A stretch of DNA of 53,514 bases, taken from contig JAOUJW010000034.1 of NCBI GenBank assembly GCA_029882975.1, forward strand, positions 1-53,514, in the 5' to 3' direction. The position numbers and the translations under genes were made by a program. This DNA comes from Gammaproteobacteria bacterium. Its GTDB lineage: Bacteria > Pseudomonadota > Gammaproteobacteria > SZUA-152. This document shows positions 33,477-41,373 of this stretch, one piece after another (the first letter of the stretch is position 1; each line of letters opens with the position of its first letter). The notes under the pieces were generated by a model. The model ran no database searches. It was not told the DNA's origin and worked only from the letters and a program-made list of their open reading frames with translations.

Positions 33477-33959
33477 ATGAGTGTGCCTCTCATACGATTG
33501 TTGCTGCTTAGCTTTCTCTTCCTTTACCAGCCCGCCTCGGCCTTGGAAGTCCTCAGCGCGCGCTTTTATCCGCAGGAACATTTACAGCTGGAAGCCCAAT
33601 GGTTGGAACCGCAGTTACGCAGCTCAAAAGACCGGCGGCAGGAGAACCTAATCATTGCCACTTCTTCACTGAACGAGCTGCGCTTGACCATACCCGCTCA
33701 ATACCTGGGTTCCATCCACAAGATTTATCTGGTGCTACCCAAACAATTTGAAGGCGTTCGGGATCAGGGCGTGGACATTCACTGGGAAACCCGGGGGCGC
33801 TTTTTAGCGGGCAGCGCCAAACCAGGGCAACGGGTGCTGCTGTTTCAAGGGCTGATTGACACGGAGTTATTGTGGGACGAAATCGTCTTCACTTTCACCA
33901 TTGACGCCCGATACATTTATGGCCCTATGGCCTTTCATCCCCAATACGAAATCGAATAA
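33477..33959 (+). CDS. Small secreted protein of the fimbrial-like locus
   Basis: 160 residues with signal peptide VPLIRLLLLSFLFLYQPASA. The mature part (LEVLSARFYPQEHLQLEAQWLE ... LVLPKQFEGV ... IDARYIYGPMAF) is beta-rich with no Cys and no family that I can name. Five bases after the second subunit and 25 before the chaperone, so clearly co-transcribed. It may be a tip protein or assembly factor. The start overlaps the end of the preceding gene region closely (AACGAGAATG). Confidence 0.55.
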   Translation: MSVPLIRLLLLSFLFLYQPASALEVLSARFYPQEHLQLEAQWLEPQLRSSKDRRQENLIIATSSLNELRLTIPAQYLGSIHKIYLVLPKQFEGVRDQGVDIHWETRGRFLAGSAKPGQRVLLFQGLIDTELLWDEIVFTFTIDARYIYGPMAFHPQYEIE

Positions 33960-33984
33960 AGTAATCTGCAGGCATGATAAGCTA

Positions 33985-34788
33985 ATGAGAATAACCACCG
34001 TTTTTTTGTTCGCTATTTTTAGCCCGACTTTATGGGCCGGTTCTTTTGACGCCACCGTGAGTCCGCCCAAATTTGAAGTTAAAGCTGAGCCCGGCGAAGT
34101 CGTTCGCCAGGTCATTCAAATTACCAACATGTCCTCCGAACTCATGAAATTTCGAGTTAACACCGAGGATTGGGATTTTGTGGACAATGGCAAAGTGAAA
34201 TATCACGCGGGGACACCGGTGGCCGGTTCCTGCCGTCCCTGGACGCGTATCGAACGGCATTTGCTCGCCATTCCCGGCAAACGCCAACGCCCCTACCGCT
34301 TTGAAATCCATATTCCCAAAAACACAGCACCCACATCCTGTCATTTCGCCTTAGTCATAGGACCGGACCCCAAGTCTGTACAACCGGCTAGTATGGGTAA
34401 TGTGAGTATGCCCTTTGTGGGACGTATTGCCGTCATTATTTATGTGACCATCGGTTCGGCGCAACCGGTGCTGAACGTCAAAAGCATCAGCATGCAATCC
34501 TTTCAGAACAATCAAATACCGGTAGCGGTTATCAGCAACACGGGGAATGCACACGCTCGCCCCAGCGGCATTTTGAAAGCCAAGGATGCATCCGGCCGCC
34601 AAGTGGAACTGTGGGTAGGCGCCATGCCCATTTTGCCTCAGCAAAGCCGAAAAATCCCCTTACATCCCATGGATTGGTCATCCGGCAGTGCCCAAAAAGC
34701 ATCCTTCACCTTAACGCCGCCCATTCATGTTCAAGGAGAACTGGAATGGGGAGACAACAAGACCAAGCTGGACCAACTTGTTCATTAA
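33985..34788 (+). CDS. PapD-like periplasmic fimbrial chaperone
   Basis: 267 residues with signal peptide ITTVFLFAIFSPTLWAGS. The first Ig-like domain has the chaperone pattern FDATVSPPKFEVKAEPGEVVRQVIQITNMSSELMKFRVNTEDWDF, with ...WTRIERHLLAIPGKRQRPYRFEIHIPKN at the place of the conserved Arg/Lys-rich strand. A second sandwich follows (VLNVKSISMQSFQNNQIPVAVISNTGNAHARP). It differs enough from FimC/PapD to be a non-classical member. I use ATG 33985; the in-frame upstream extension overlaps the previous gene and lacks a signal peptide. Convergent with the barrel gene. Confidence 0.7.
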   Translation: MRITTVFLFAIFSPTLWAGSFDATVSPPKFEVKAEPGEVVRQVIQITNMSSELMKFRVNTEDWDFVDNGKVKYHAGTPVAGSCRPWTRIERHLLAIPGKRQRPYRFEIHIPKNTAPTSCHFALVIGPDPKSVQPASMGNVSMPFVGRIAVIIYVTIGSAQPVLNVKSISMQSFQNNQIPVAVISNTGNAHARPSGILKAKDASGRQVELWVGAMPILPQQSRKIPLHPMDWSSGSAQKASFTLTPPIHVQGELEWGDNKTKLDQLVH

Positions 34789-34790
34789 AC

Positions 34791-34819
34791 GCCTGCTTAA
34801 AATGCGGCAGAAAGTAGGC
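34791..34819. terminator. Hairpin between convergent chaperone and barrel genes
   Basis: GCCTGCTT pairs with AAGTAGGC (one wobble) around a 13-base loop. No T-run, so a weak terminator only. Confidence 0.35.
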
Positions 34820-34826
34820 TTGGGAA

Positions 34827-36860
34827 TTAATTGGTATTCAGATCCACCCAACTAATATCATGCAGCCCAAAATCCACACTATGAGTCTCCCGAGTTTCCA
34901 CCACAATCACCTCCGGCTCTTCATTGTCCAGCCCCCACGGTAAAGGAACATCCGCAATATTAATGGAGACTTGATGAGCACCACAGCTCACCGGTGAAAA
35001 CTCATAGCGACCGTCGGCATCGGTTTTTGCCGAGTAAGACGCATCCAGATGCACAGTCACTCCCGCCAGGGGTTTCTCCGTAGAATCCCGTACAGCGTCA
35101 TTGTTGCTGTCAGCAAACACATAGCCCTGAATCGCGCCAAAGCCGTTACAGGCCCCGGGACCGGCAAAAACAGCGCTGCGCCGCCCCCAATCCTGATTGT
35201 ATTTCAGCGAGACCATGATGAACTGATTATTACTCACACTGTCCAGTACACTACTGTCCAGCGCATTTTTTTCCCATACCAATTCCGCATTCATAAGGAA
35301 GTTGCTGTCTATAAACCAATTGATATTAGAGTTAAGCGAGTAGTTACGCCCGTCATAAGCACTGCCCTGACGATATCCCAGCCCCGCTTTGCCACCTACC
35401 GAAAAATCCTGATAATGTCTGGATATAGCGATATTTACACTGGTATCGGATTCGGTTTCACCATTACGGGAACGTCGCTCCGCCAGCAACCCGACATTGG
35501 CTTGCATATCCAGTAAACCGGAAAACCCGTGATCCCAACTGAAGCGGACATCACTCACGTCACCACTATTGAGAGACCGGGTAATCGCCGTATTCCAGGA
35601 GCTGCGCCCCAGGGAAAACTTATGCCCCAAACCCATATTCAGGCCCAACAAACGGGTCCGGCGTTGATCCAAAACAAGCGACACACGCCCCTGTCCTTGG
35701 GTAATACGGGAAAACCGATAAAACCCGTGGCTGGAGAACTGCATTCGCCCCAAATCCGGGTCTGTTAAACTGCGATCCGCATCCAGTCCGAAGCCCAAAC
35801 CATAACTGCTCCGATTGTATCCTGCCTGCCAATAGGCACCACCGGAATCCGTGCGAACCGGTGCACTGTGGTCCACCCAGCGAAGCTCCGGGTCAAACCG
35901 AAAAACCCCATATTGATGAATCCAGCCTCGCAACAACGAGCGATTATCCAACCACAAACCCAGCCCCCCCCCCGGATTAGCCAACAGATGCACCTGACCC
36001 GAATAGCCGTACTCAGGTTTGCGGTAACGCAAACCACTGAGGACAGCCTGATGATCACTGGTGTTGTTGTTATAGCGAACATCGTTCAGTTGCCACCATA
36101 AGAGACCTCCTTCCAACCCCTCTCCCAGATGACCCGTCACGGAAACACCGGCAACCTCTCCCTGAGTCCGTTCAAACGTCGGGAACGTACTGCCTTTTAA
36201 GGTGCCCAGTTTCCCCCCCAAGAGGTGAATTTGGGCCTGTTCAGCGCTTAGTTGACTGCTGACCCCCTCAATCACGGGCAAGGACAAACGAAACCGGGGG
36301 GAATTGAGCAACATACCCGGATAACTCAGAAAATGCTGTCCCACACTGTTATCCATAGCCCAAGAACGATTCAAAGCAAAATCTTTTTGCTTTAGCCAAA
36401 AAGACGTATCACTGGCATATGGGTCTTGGGACACCGTGGTCTGCACCAATAATTTGCCGTAGCCCAAGCTTTCCTGCTGTAGTGTCAGACTCAGACCCTC
36501 ATCCTGTCTGGAACTTGAAACAGCTTGAGACTGACTCACTTTTCGATTGATATAACGCAAGTCCACATCAACGGCACCGGGTAACCACTGAGGCATAAGC
36601 TGCGGACCCGCCTCATATGCATAGTCATCCGCCACAGCCGTGGGATCGATGAGAGTGTCTGTATATTCCGGTTCAGGCTCTTGACCGGGAAGGGGTGTTT
36701 GCAGATTGACCCCGGTGCTGTTCACATCGATGAGCGCCAACTCTTTATCCGACAGCGTGTCTGATAGCTCCAATGCCCGAGTCGAAATCGTGAATAGCAG
36801 ACACACCAAACCCGGTACCAAAACCGTCGATAGCAATACTGTTAATTTTTTGCTCTCCAC
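34827..36860 (-). CDS. Outer-membrane beta-barrel with C-terminal SdrD/Cna-B-like domain (candidate alternative usher)
   Basis: 677 residues. GTG start, hydrophobic signal (KKLTVLLSTVLVPGLVCLLFTISTRA), an acidic linker, then about 450 residues of amphipathic strands typical of a beta-barrel (for example YNRSSYGLGFGLDADRSLTD, WNTAITRSLNSGDVSDVRFSW). It ends with an about 90-residue domain, GAIQGYVFADSNNDAVRDSTEKPLAGVTVHLD ... TDADGRYEFSPV, of SdrD-B/Cna-B type. Classical usher motifs (PapC N-domain, plug, two C-domains) are not recognisable. Placed opposite a chaperone and subunits, it may be the secretion pore of this locus, a role like that of ushers; this is inference. Confidence 0.65.
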   Translation of the reverse strand: MESKKLTVLLSTVLVPGLVCLLFTISTRALELSDTLSDKELALIDVNSTGVNLQTPLPGQEPEPEYTDTLIDPTAVADDYAYEAGPQLMPQWLPGAVDVDLRYINRKVSQSQAVSSSRQDEGLSLTLQQESLGYGKLLVQTTVSQDPYASDTSFWLKQKDFALNRSWAMDNSVGQHFLSYPGMLLNSPRFRLSLPVIEGVSSQLSAEQAQIHLLGGKLGTLKGSTFPTFERTQGEVAGVSVTGHLGEGLEGGLLWWQLNDVRYNNNTSDHQAVLSGLRYRKPEYGYSGQVHLLANPGGGLGLWLDNRSLLRGWIHQYGVFRFDPELRWVDHSAPVRTDSGGAYWQAGYNRSSYGLGFGLDADRSLTDPDLGRMQFSSHGFYRFSRITQGQGRVSLVLDQRRTRLLGLNMGLGHKFSLGRSSWNTAITRSLNSGDVSDVRFSWDHGFSGLLDMQANVGLLAERRSRNGETESDTSVNIAISRHYQDFSVGGKAGLGYRQGSAYDGRNYSLNSNINWFIDSNFLMNAELVWEKNALDSSVLDSVSNNQFIMVSLKYNQDWGRRSAVFAGPGACNGFGAIQGYVFADSNNDAVRDSTEKPLAGVTVHLDASYSAKTDADGRYEFSPVSCGAHQVSINIADVPLPWGLDNEEPEVIVVETRETHSVDFGLHDISWVDLNTN

Positions 36861-37118
36861 CCGGAGTTATTCCCTTCACCCAGGAGCCCCTTAAACTCCT
36901 GAAATCACTCAAATAAATAAGGATATTGGTATTGCTGCCGTGACCACCTCTCAGATTCGCCGACAAGGTACGGCTCTGCTGCGAATTAGGGCCTTTTGTT
37001 AACTAGATCGGGCAGTCGCTGGTATTTTTTAGGGTAAAAACAAAGATCTGCCTTTGGGCATTCACAAACTGCACCAGAGGAGCTAAAAGGGACAAACCGC
37101 AGAGGTAAATGAAAAAGT
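36861..37118. other. Gap upstream of the barrel gene
   Basis: About 258 bp without a visible gene. I looked for a c-di-GMP or other riboswitch pattern and found none I could support. Mixed AT/GC, no strong terminator. Confidence 0.4.
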
Positions 37119-37406
37119 CTAGGATGGCTTCCCCTGCCGGGCTTTGCGAATCAGGCGCCGGGCACGTTGCACCTTGACCACACAATTTCGATATTTTCCA
37201 AACTGTTTTTGTACGGCTGCACCGGTCAACAAGCCGGCAGCTTTTGCAAAGGCAATGGAACCACCAAAACCTTGCACTTTCGCTGCAGCCAGTTCCTTAT
37301 CAGCCTTCACCAGGCCCTGGGCGCATTGTGACTCCTGAGAGGCAATGGCACCGGCACAATAAAAGGTAAACAACAACGCTAATAAAACACTTCCAGCTTG
37401 CTTCAT
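37119..37406 (-). CDS. Small secreted protein downstream of bacteriohemerythrin
   Basis: 95 residues with signal peptide KQAGSVLLALLFTFYCAGAIAS. The mature part is basic and helical (GLVKADKELAAAKVQGFGG ... QRARRLIRKARQGK) with two cysteines (SQCAQ and RNCVV). Its ATG overlaps the stop of the bacteriohemerythrin gene by one base (TAATG), with AAGGAG seven bases before, so the two are translated together. No family recognised. Confidence 0.6.
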   Translation of the reverse strand: MKQAGSVLLALLFTFYCAGAIASQESQCAQGLVKADKELAAAKVQGFGGSIAFAKAAGLLTGAAVQKQFGKYRNCVVKVQRARRLIRKARQGKPS

Positions 37407-37813
37407 TAAGCCGCTCCTTGCTGCTTCATATGGGGAACATAGGCTTTATCGATTTCCAGGATATGGTGCCTAAGCCAGTTTTTTAGGAATTCCAGCGCCT
37501 CTTGGGCCACCACTTGACCTTGCTCGTAGTGATCCAACAGCTGCATGGCTTTCACATTAAAAGCATCATGTTCCTGCTTGTGTTCTGCGGTTTCGGGGTA
37601 GCTGAAGCGCTGAAACATCTCCTCTTCCATAATAAAATGGTTCATGGCGTATTCCACCAGTCCTGCCAAGATATCTCCGACCACACCGTTGTCCGGTTGA
37701 TCTTTACTGATTTCATCGTGCAGTTTATTGGTTGCATCCACCAACCAATGATGTTGCGTATCAACCTCGTTGATTTCGAGAATAAATTCGTCGTTCCAAG
37801 GCATAAAAGTCAT
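37406..37813 (-). CDS. Bacteriohemerythrin
   Basis: 135 residues. The non-haem di-iron ligands are all present: His21 (TQHHWL), His59 and Glu63 (MNHFIMEEE), His78 and His82 (EHKQEH), His117 and Asp122 (RHHILEIDK). It binds O2 reversibly, as in Methylococcus McHr and others, and may deliver oxygen or sense it. GGGAGAG lies 7 bases before the ATG. It forms an operon with the small secreted protein downstream. A consensus CRP-type site lies 116 bp upstream. Confidence 0.93.
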   Translation of the reverse strand: MTFMPWNDEFILEINEVDTQHHWLVDATNKLHDEISKDQPDNGVVGDILAGLVEYAMNHFIMEEEMFQRFSYPETAEHKQEHDAFNVKAMQLLDHYEQGQVVAQEALEFLKNWLRHHILEIDKAYVPHMKQQGAA

Positions 37814-37928
37814 CTTGCTCTCCCGTTAGGGCAGTTGGGGCTGCCATTGTCAATTGGAAAAGAGGGTTTGTTGTTTACCGTTTTATCACCCCTTATTTAT
37901 GCTAAGTCGGACAGGACTTAAGGAATTT

Positions 37929-37944
37929 TGTGACCGCGATCACA
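37929..37944. promoter_or_regulatory. Consensus CRP-type site upstream of bacteriohemerythrin
   Basis: TGTGACCGCGATCACA, a perfect TGTGA-N6-TCACA. It lies upstream of the bacteriohemerythrin start on the minus strand; the AT-rich CATAAATA about 40 bp downstream could be the -10. The gene on the other side transcribes towards it, so it most likely serves bacteriohemerythrin. Confidence 0.65.
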
Positions 37945-38038
37945 CTATAGGGTTCAGGGAGACAGATTTTGTGAGTATGAGGGACACGGAGTAAGAATCG
38001 ACCGGTGATAAGTAAATCACCGGATTGGATATTTAGTT

Positions 38039-38578
38039 TTATTCCGAAATATGAGTCACTTTGCCGCCTTCAAAGTGTAATAAAATGGTGTTGGTGCGGC
38101 TGGTCCAATAGCGCCACTGATCCACTTCCGGTGACGGGGTTTCGTGTGCCGGAGGATAGCCCAGAGCCAGAATAACCTGCTTCTTGGTCATGCCGGGTTC
38201 CACAATCCCCTGACGAATATTATTGGCAATGGACTCAGGATATTGATCCAAATCGGTCGGATCGGCGGAAAACATACGGTCAAAAATGGAATTGATATCC
38301 GTAACACTGTATTTTCGGATATTATCAATACGCAGCTTCCCACCGGTATCGTGACGCCGAAAGATGAGTACATGGCGATTGTATTTGAGCAAGGTCATAC
38401 GCGTATTGATAGGTAGAACCTTGCCTTTGAGATAATTGGTGGTGCGGTAACGGCGCTTTTCCACCTTAAACGTGTGGCGGGTATAAAATTCCCCACCGAT
38501 ATCACTGCGCTCCAATGCTTGGGCAAACCCGGGTGACAGCAGGCAGAACGCCAATACCAGAGTGATAAAACGATTCAT
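38039..38578 (-). CDS. BamE-like secreted protein
   Basis: 179 residues with signal peptide MNRFITLVLAFCLLSPGFAQA. The C-terminal half, IVEPGMTKKQVILALGYPPAHETPSPEVDQWRYWTSRTNTILLHFEGGKVTHI, has the BamE/SmpA pattern (pGMtkxqVxxalGxP ... W.Y.......l.F..gkv). The N-terminal half contains a hydrophobic-basic strand region of unknown fold. It is not a lipoprotein (no lipobox Cys), unlike BamE. So a BamE-domain paralogue rather than the core Bam subunit. I use ATG 38578, with AAGG about 8 bases upstream. Confidence 0.7.
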   Translation of the reverse strand: MNRFITLVLAFCLLSPGFAQALERSDIGGEFYTRHTFKVEKRRYRTTNYLKGKVLPINTRMTLLKYNRHVLIFRRHDTGGKLRIDNIRKYSVTDINSIFDRMFSADPTDLDQYPESIANNIRQGIVEPGMTKKQVILALGYPPAHETPSPEVDQWRYWTSRTNTILLHFEGGKVTHISE

Positions 38579-38694
38579 AGCAACAGCCTTTTTTCCCATA
38601 GTGATAAAATACTAATATCCGCAAGAGTCGAATTCAATAGACCGTATTTCCTAGGCGGGTCCAGCCACATGAGAATGGGCGGCAACTAAAAACA

Positions 38695-38722
38695 AAAAAG
38701 CCACAGCGAACTGTGGCTTTTC
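38695..38722. terminator. Bidirectional rho-independent terminator
   Basis: AAAAAAGCCACAG-CGAA-CTGTGGCTTTTCT: 8-bp stem with A-run on one side and T-run on the other. It ends the porin gene on the minus strand. Confidence 0.85.
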
Positions 38723-38749
38723 TGGGGAACAACACGATAACCGATGGTC

Positions 38750-39694
38750 TTAGAACGTACCCAACAGTTCCAGGCTGATGATGGCGCCATCACCCAAACC
38801 GGTTGCGTTGGTGGCGTCATCAATAGAAGCAAATTCACCATTAATGAAAATATTCTTATCCAACTCATACAAACCGGCAAAAGTGACGGAAGAAACACTA
38901 TCGGTGCCCGGAGCTTCAAAATTCAGCATATTGTAACGACCGGTAACGCTGAACTCACGGTTAACCTTGTAGTTACCCAGCACGCCCAAGCCTTGATCCA
39001 CAAACTGGCCAGGCATAATCAACTCTCCACCCACCATCAACGGTCCGTTTTTCCAGGTAGCGTTCACATTGATAATATTACCGGCAGCCGCAGCAGCAGT
39101 ATCATCCATGGTCACCAAACCGCCGGTGATCTCCAGATTGCGAACGGGCGAAGCTGTCACACCGATCAGGATAGAAATCTCTTCCGGCACATAGCCCAGA
39201 TCATTGACAATACCGCCGAAAATTTTGAAATCGCCTGCATTGTGTTCAACCAAAGTACCTTGAATGTTATTGCCATCGCGACTTGTTTGGTCATCCCAAA
39301 ACCAGGCAATCAAACCGGCGCTGATGGTATACATATCCGGAGCATCCTGCTTTTCCCAGCCAAAGGGATTATTCATGATACCGACAGACAATTTTGTTTT
39401 AGTGTCGACGGAGAAAGCTGCATAGGCTTGCTCAACAACGGCTATGTTAGTACCGCCAAAATCAGGAAAATCCACATCCAAGCGCACATTGGCTTTGGAA
39501 CCGGCATCCAGTTCGAAATCCAGTTCAGCGCTGGTGAAATAACGCATTTCCAACTGACTTGGAACACCGGCGGCCGTAGTTCCGTCGGATAAAACAAAAC
39601 CCGTATCAATAAAACCCGACATTTTGGGCCCCGCGGCAAAACTTGCCATGGGAATCAAAGTTAGCATTGCTGCTGCACAGGTTATTTTCTTCAT
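38750..39694 (-). CDS. Outer-membrane porin-like beta-barrel
   Basis: 314 residues with signal peptide KKITCAAAMLTLIPMASFAAG. The barrel is made of short amphipathic strands (GFIDTGFVLSDG, ELDFELDAGSKANVRLDVDFPDF, KLSVGIMNNPFGWEK, ...) and ends GAIISLELLGTF, with terminal Phe as required for Bam recognition. It resembles porin/OmpL-like channels with the NNPFG motif (KLxxGxxxxPFG). Clear promoter region upstream (AT-rich 39700-40080), terminator downstream; single gene. The 282-residue frame on the opposite strand is a shadow. Confidence 0.82.
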   Translation of the reverse strand: MKKITCAAAMLTLIPMASFAAGPKMSGFIDTGFVLSDGTTAAGVPSQLEMRYFTSAELDFELDAGSKANVRLDVDFPDFGGTNIAVVEQAYAAFSVDTKTKLSVGIMNNPFGWEKQDAPDMYTISAGLIAWFWDDQTSRDGNNIQGTLVEHNAGDFKIFGGIVNDLGYVPEEISILIGVTASPVRNLEITGGLVTMDDTAAAAAGNIINVNATWKNGPLMVGGELIMPGQFVDQGLGVLGNYKVNREFSVTGRYNMLNFEAPGTDSVSSVTFAGLYELDKNIFINGEFASIDDATNATGLGDGAIISLELLGTF

Positions 39695-40096
39695 CTTAAT
39701 TCCTCTCCAAATATATAGGATTCAATTAAATTCAAAGATATTGTAGACCATATCTTCACTTTGTCTCTTAAAGTTTTAATTTTTAAGCCGATTGAGTTTA
39801 TTTTGTGTGAACCACTTATTATTTTTTAGATATGAATAACACAACACCCTTTCCTTTAGTGGTTGAATTTTATTCATTTTTGACTGCTTCCAATCGATAT
39901 CCTTGAACTATTCCATCGCGTGTAAAAGCCATGGCCAGAAGCCTGGGAGCATCCTATTGGATTGCAGAACCGAAATCAACGGTATGAGATGAAGGAGAAT
40001 GCCAATCTGGTCACACGATGAACAATACGATTAATAATCAACCATAAATTTCGTGCGTTAAGATTCTTACGATGAAAAAGATCCAAGTTTATAAAG
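39695..40096. other. AT-rich intergenic region upstream of the porin gene
   Basis: About 400 bp with no visible gene. The first 150 bp are very AT-rich and probably contain the porin promoter and control sites. The next 200 bp hold nothing I can name. Confidence 0.4.
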
Positions 40097-40129
40097 TCGC
40101 GCCAATGAAAAGTTGATTCATTGGCGCGA
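40097..40129. terminator. Strong stem-loop at the end of the ligase/TPR/barrel locus
   Basis: TCGCGCCAATGAA-AAGTTGA-TTCATTGGCGCGA, a 13-bp perfect stem, 31 bp after the stop of the barrel gene. The following tract is only CTTTAT, so termination may be weaker than the stem suggests. Confidence 0.6.
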
Positions 40130-40160
40130 TTTGTTATGGTGCACGTTCAGACAAGGCGCT

Positions 40161-41339
40161 TTAAAATTCCCAGGTTCCACCTAACCACAAAATACTGCGA
40201 TCAAACTGGTAGCGCTGATCCGAGGAGTTTTCGTTCCAGTGTTGAAGCTGGGCAAAAAGCATTTTGGTATCATCCCATTGGTAATCATAATTGACTTTCA
40301 AATGAGTACCGTAGTATTTCTTTTGATTTTCGTTGGGATCGTCGTATGCAAAGGCATTGGGATAATCCCGGTGCCAAACGGCAAAATCCAGTTTCAACAT
40401 CTGGCGCGGATCGATTTCATACTTTAAGCGAGTACGCAGTTTGTTTTTGGTGTAATCGTAGTAGCCCTGGTAGGGATCCTGCCGCAACTTATACTGATAA
40501 TCCAAATGCAGCACCATCGCCTTACTAAGACGCTGACGCAGGTGAACGCCGATGTCGTGGTAACGAAATTCACGCAACACATTCACATAAGCCGCGTTGG
40601 CATCTCGCGCCGACAACTCATCGTAAGATATGGTGTAGTAGTGATAGGACATGCCCAATTTGCTTGATCGAGCCATACGAAACTTCACTTCACCGCCCAT
40701 ATTGAAATAACCGTAATCATACTCTTTTATTCCGGCGATTTTTTCATATTTGCGATTATAGAGATCCATGTCAAAAGAGTATTGGGGGCTGGTGGTACGG
40801 GATTTATAGTCAAAATTTATACCGGATTGAGTATAGCGATAGCGTTGTGAAATATCGGTTGTCCCGACGAGTTTTTCATCTCCCGTATCGCGATCCACAT
40901 ATGAATCGATATTATTGACATATTTGAAACCCACATAGAACTTTTTATCCAGGCTTCGCTTTCGGGAAATAATGTGTTCGTTGCCAAACTTCATTAAGAA
41001 CTTGGTGTTGTCCGCATTTCTGTATTTGGAATCCAGATACAAATCCTTGAGTAACAACACGGACCCTTGCAGCCGGTTGTCCTCATTGGTAGAGTGGTCC
41101 AGCTTGCCCCGTAAGCGTACCGGCAAAAACAAACCGGACTGCACTTTAGGGTCAACCGGCGCTCCCGCTGCGACATCAAAGTATGGGTCGCTGGGTGCTC
41201 GATAGATATTGCTGTCAAAAGCCAGTGCAGCTTTGGCCTCCCATCCATTTGGGGCGGAATCTTCTCCATCATCGGCACCATAGACAGGTGAAACCAATAC
41301 CGCCAGCAACCCTATCCATGCCAACTTACTTCTATTCAT
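40161..41339 (-). CDS. Outer-membrane beta-barrel of the ATP-grasp/transglutaminase locus
   Basis: 392 residues. ATG 41339 has GGAG eight bases upstream. Signal MNRSKLAWIGLLAVLVSPVYGADD, then many amphipathic strands with paired Tyr/Lys (KKFYVGFKYVNNIDSYV, RTRLKYEIDPRQMLKLDFAVWHRDY, HLKVNYDYQWDDTKMLFAQLQHW), ending LWLGGTWEF with terminal Phe. No specific porin family is recognised. It starts 34 bp after the TPR gene and is the last gene of the minus-strand locus. It is the natural outer-membrane end of the system. Confidence 0.7.
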   Translation of the reverse strand: MNRSKLAWIGLLAVLVSPVYGADDGEDSAPNGWEAKAALAFDSNIYRAPSDPYFDVAAGAPVDPKVQSGLFLPVRLRGKLDHSTNEDNRLQGSVLLLKDLYLDSKYRNADNTKFLMKFGNEHIISRKRSLDKKFYVGFKYVNNIDSYVDRDTGDEKLVGTTDISQRYRYTQSGINFDYKSRTTSPQYSFDMDLYNRKYEKIAGIKEYDYGYFNMGGEVKFRMARSSKLGMSYHYYTISYDELSARDANAAYVNVLREFRYHDIGVHLRQRLSKAMVLHLDYQYKLRQDPYQGYYDYTKNKLRTRLKYEIDPRQMLKLDFAVWHRDYPNAFAYDDPNENQKKYYGTHLKVNYDYQWDDTKMLFAQLQHWNENSSDQRYQFDRSILWLGGTWEF

Positions 41340-41373
41340 GACAATATCTCCACGTTTAACGACACTAGTGCCT

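Noticed and set aside
36861-37118. Possible c-di-GMP (GEMM) riboswitch upstream of the barrel gene
   Set aside because: The conserved GACGCAAAGCC core and tetraloop/receptor parts are not present here or in the other long gaps.
38744-39592. 282-residue plus-strand frame
   Set aside because: Antisense to a porin gene with clear signal peptide, barrel strands, terminal Phe and terminator. No ribosome site.
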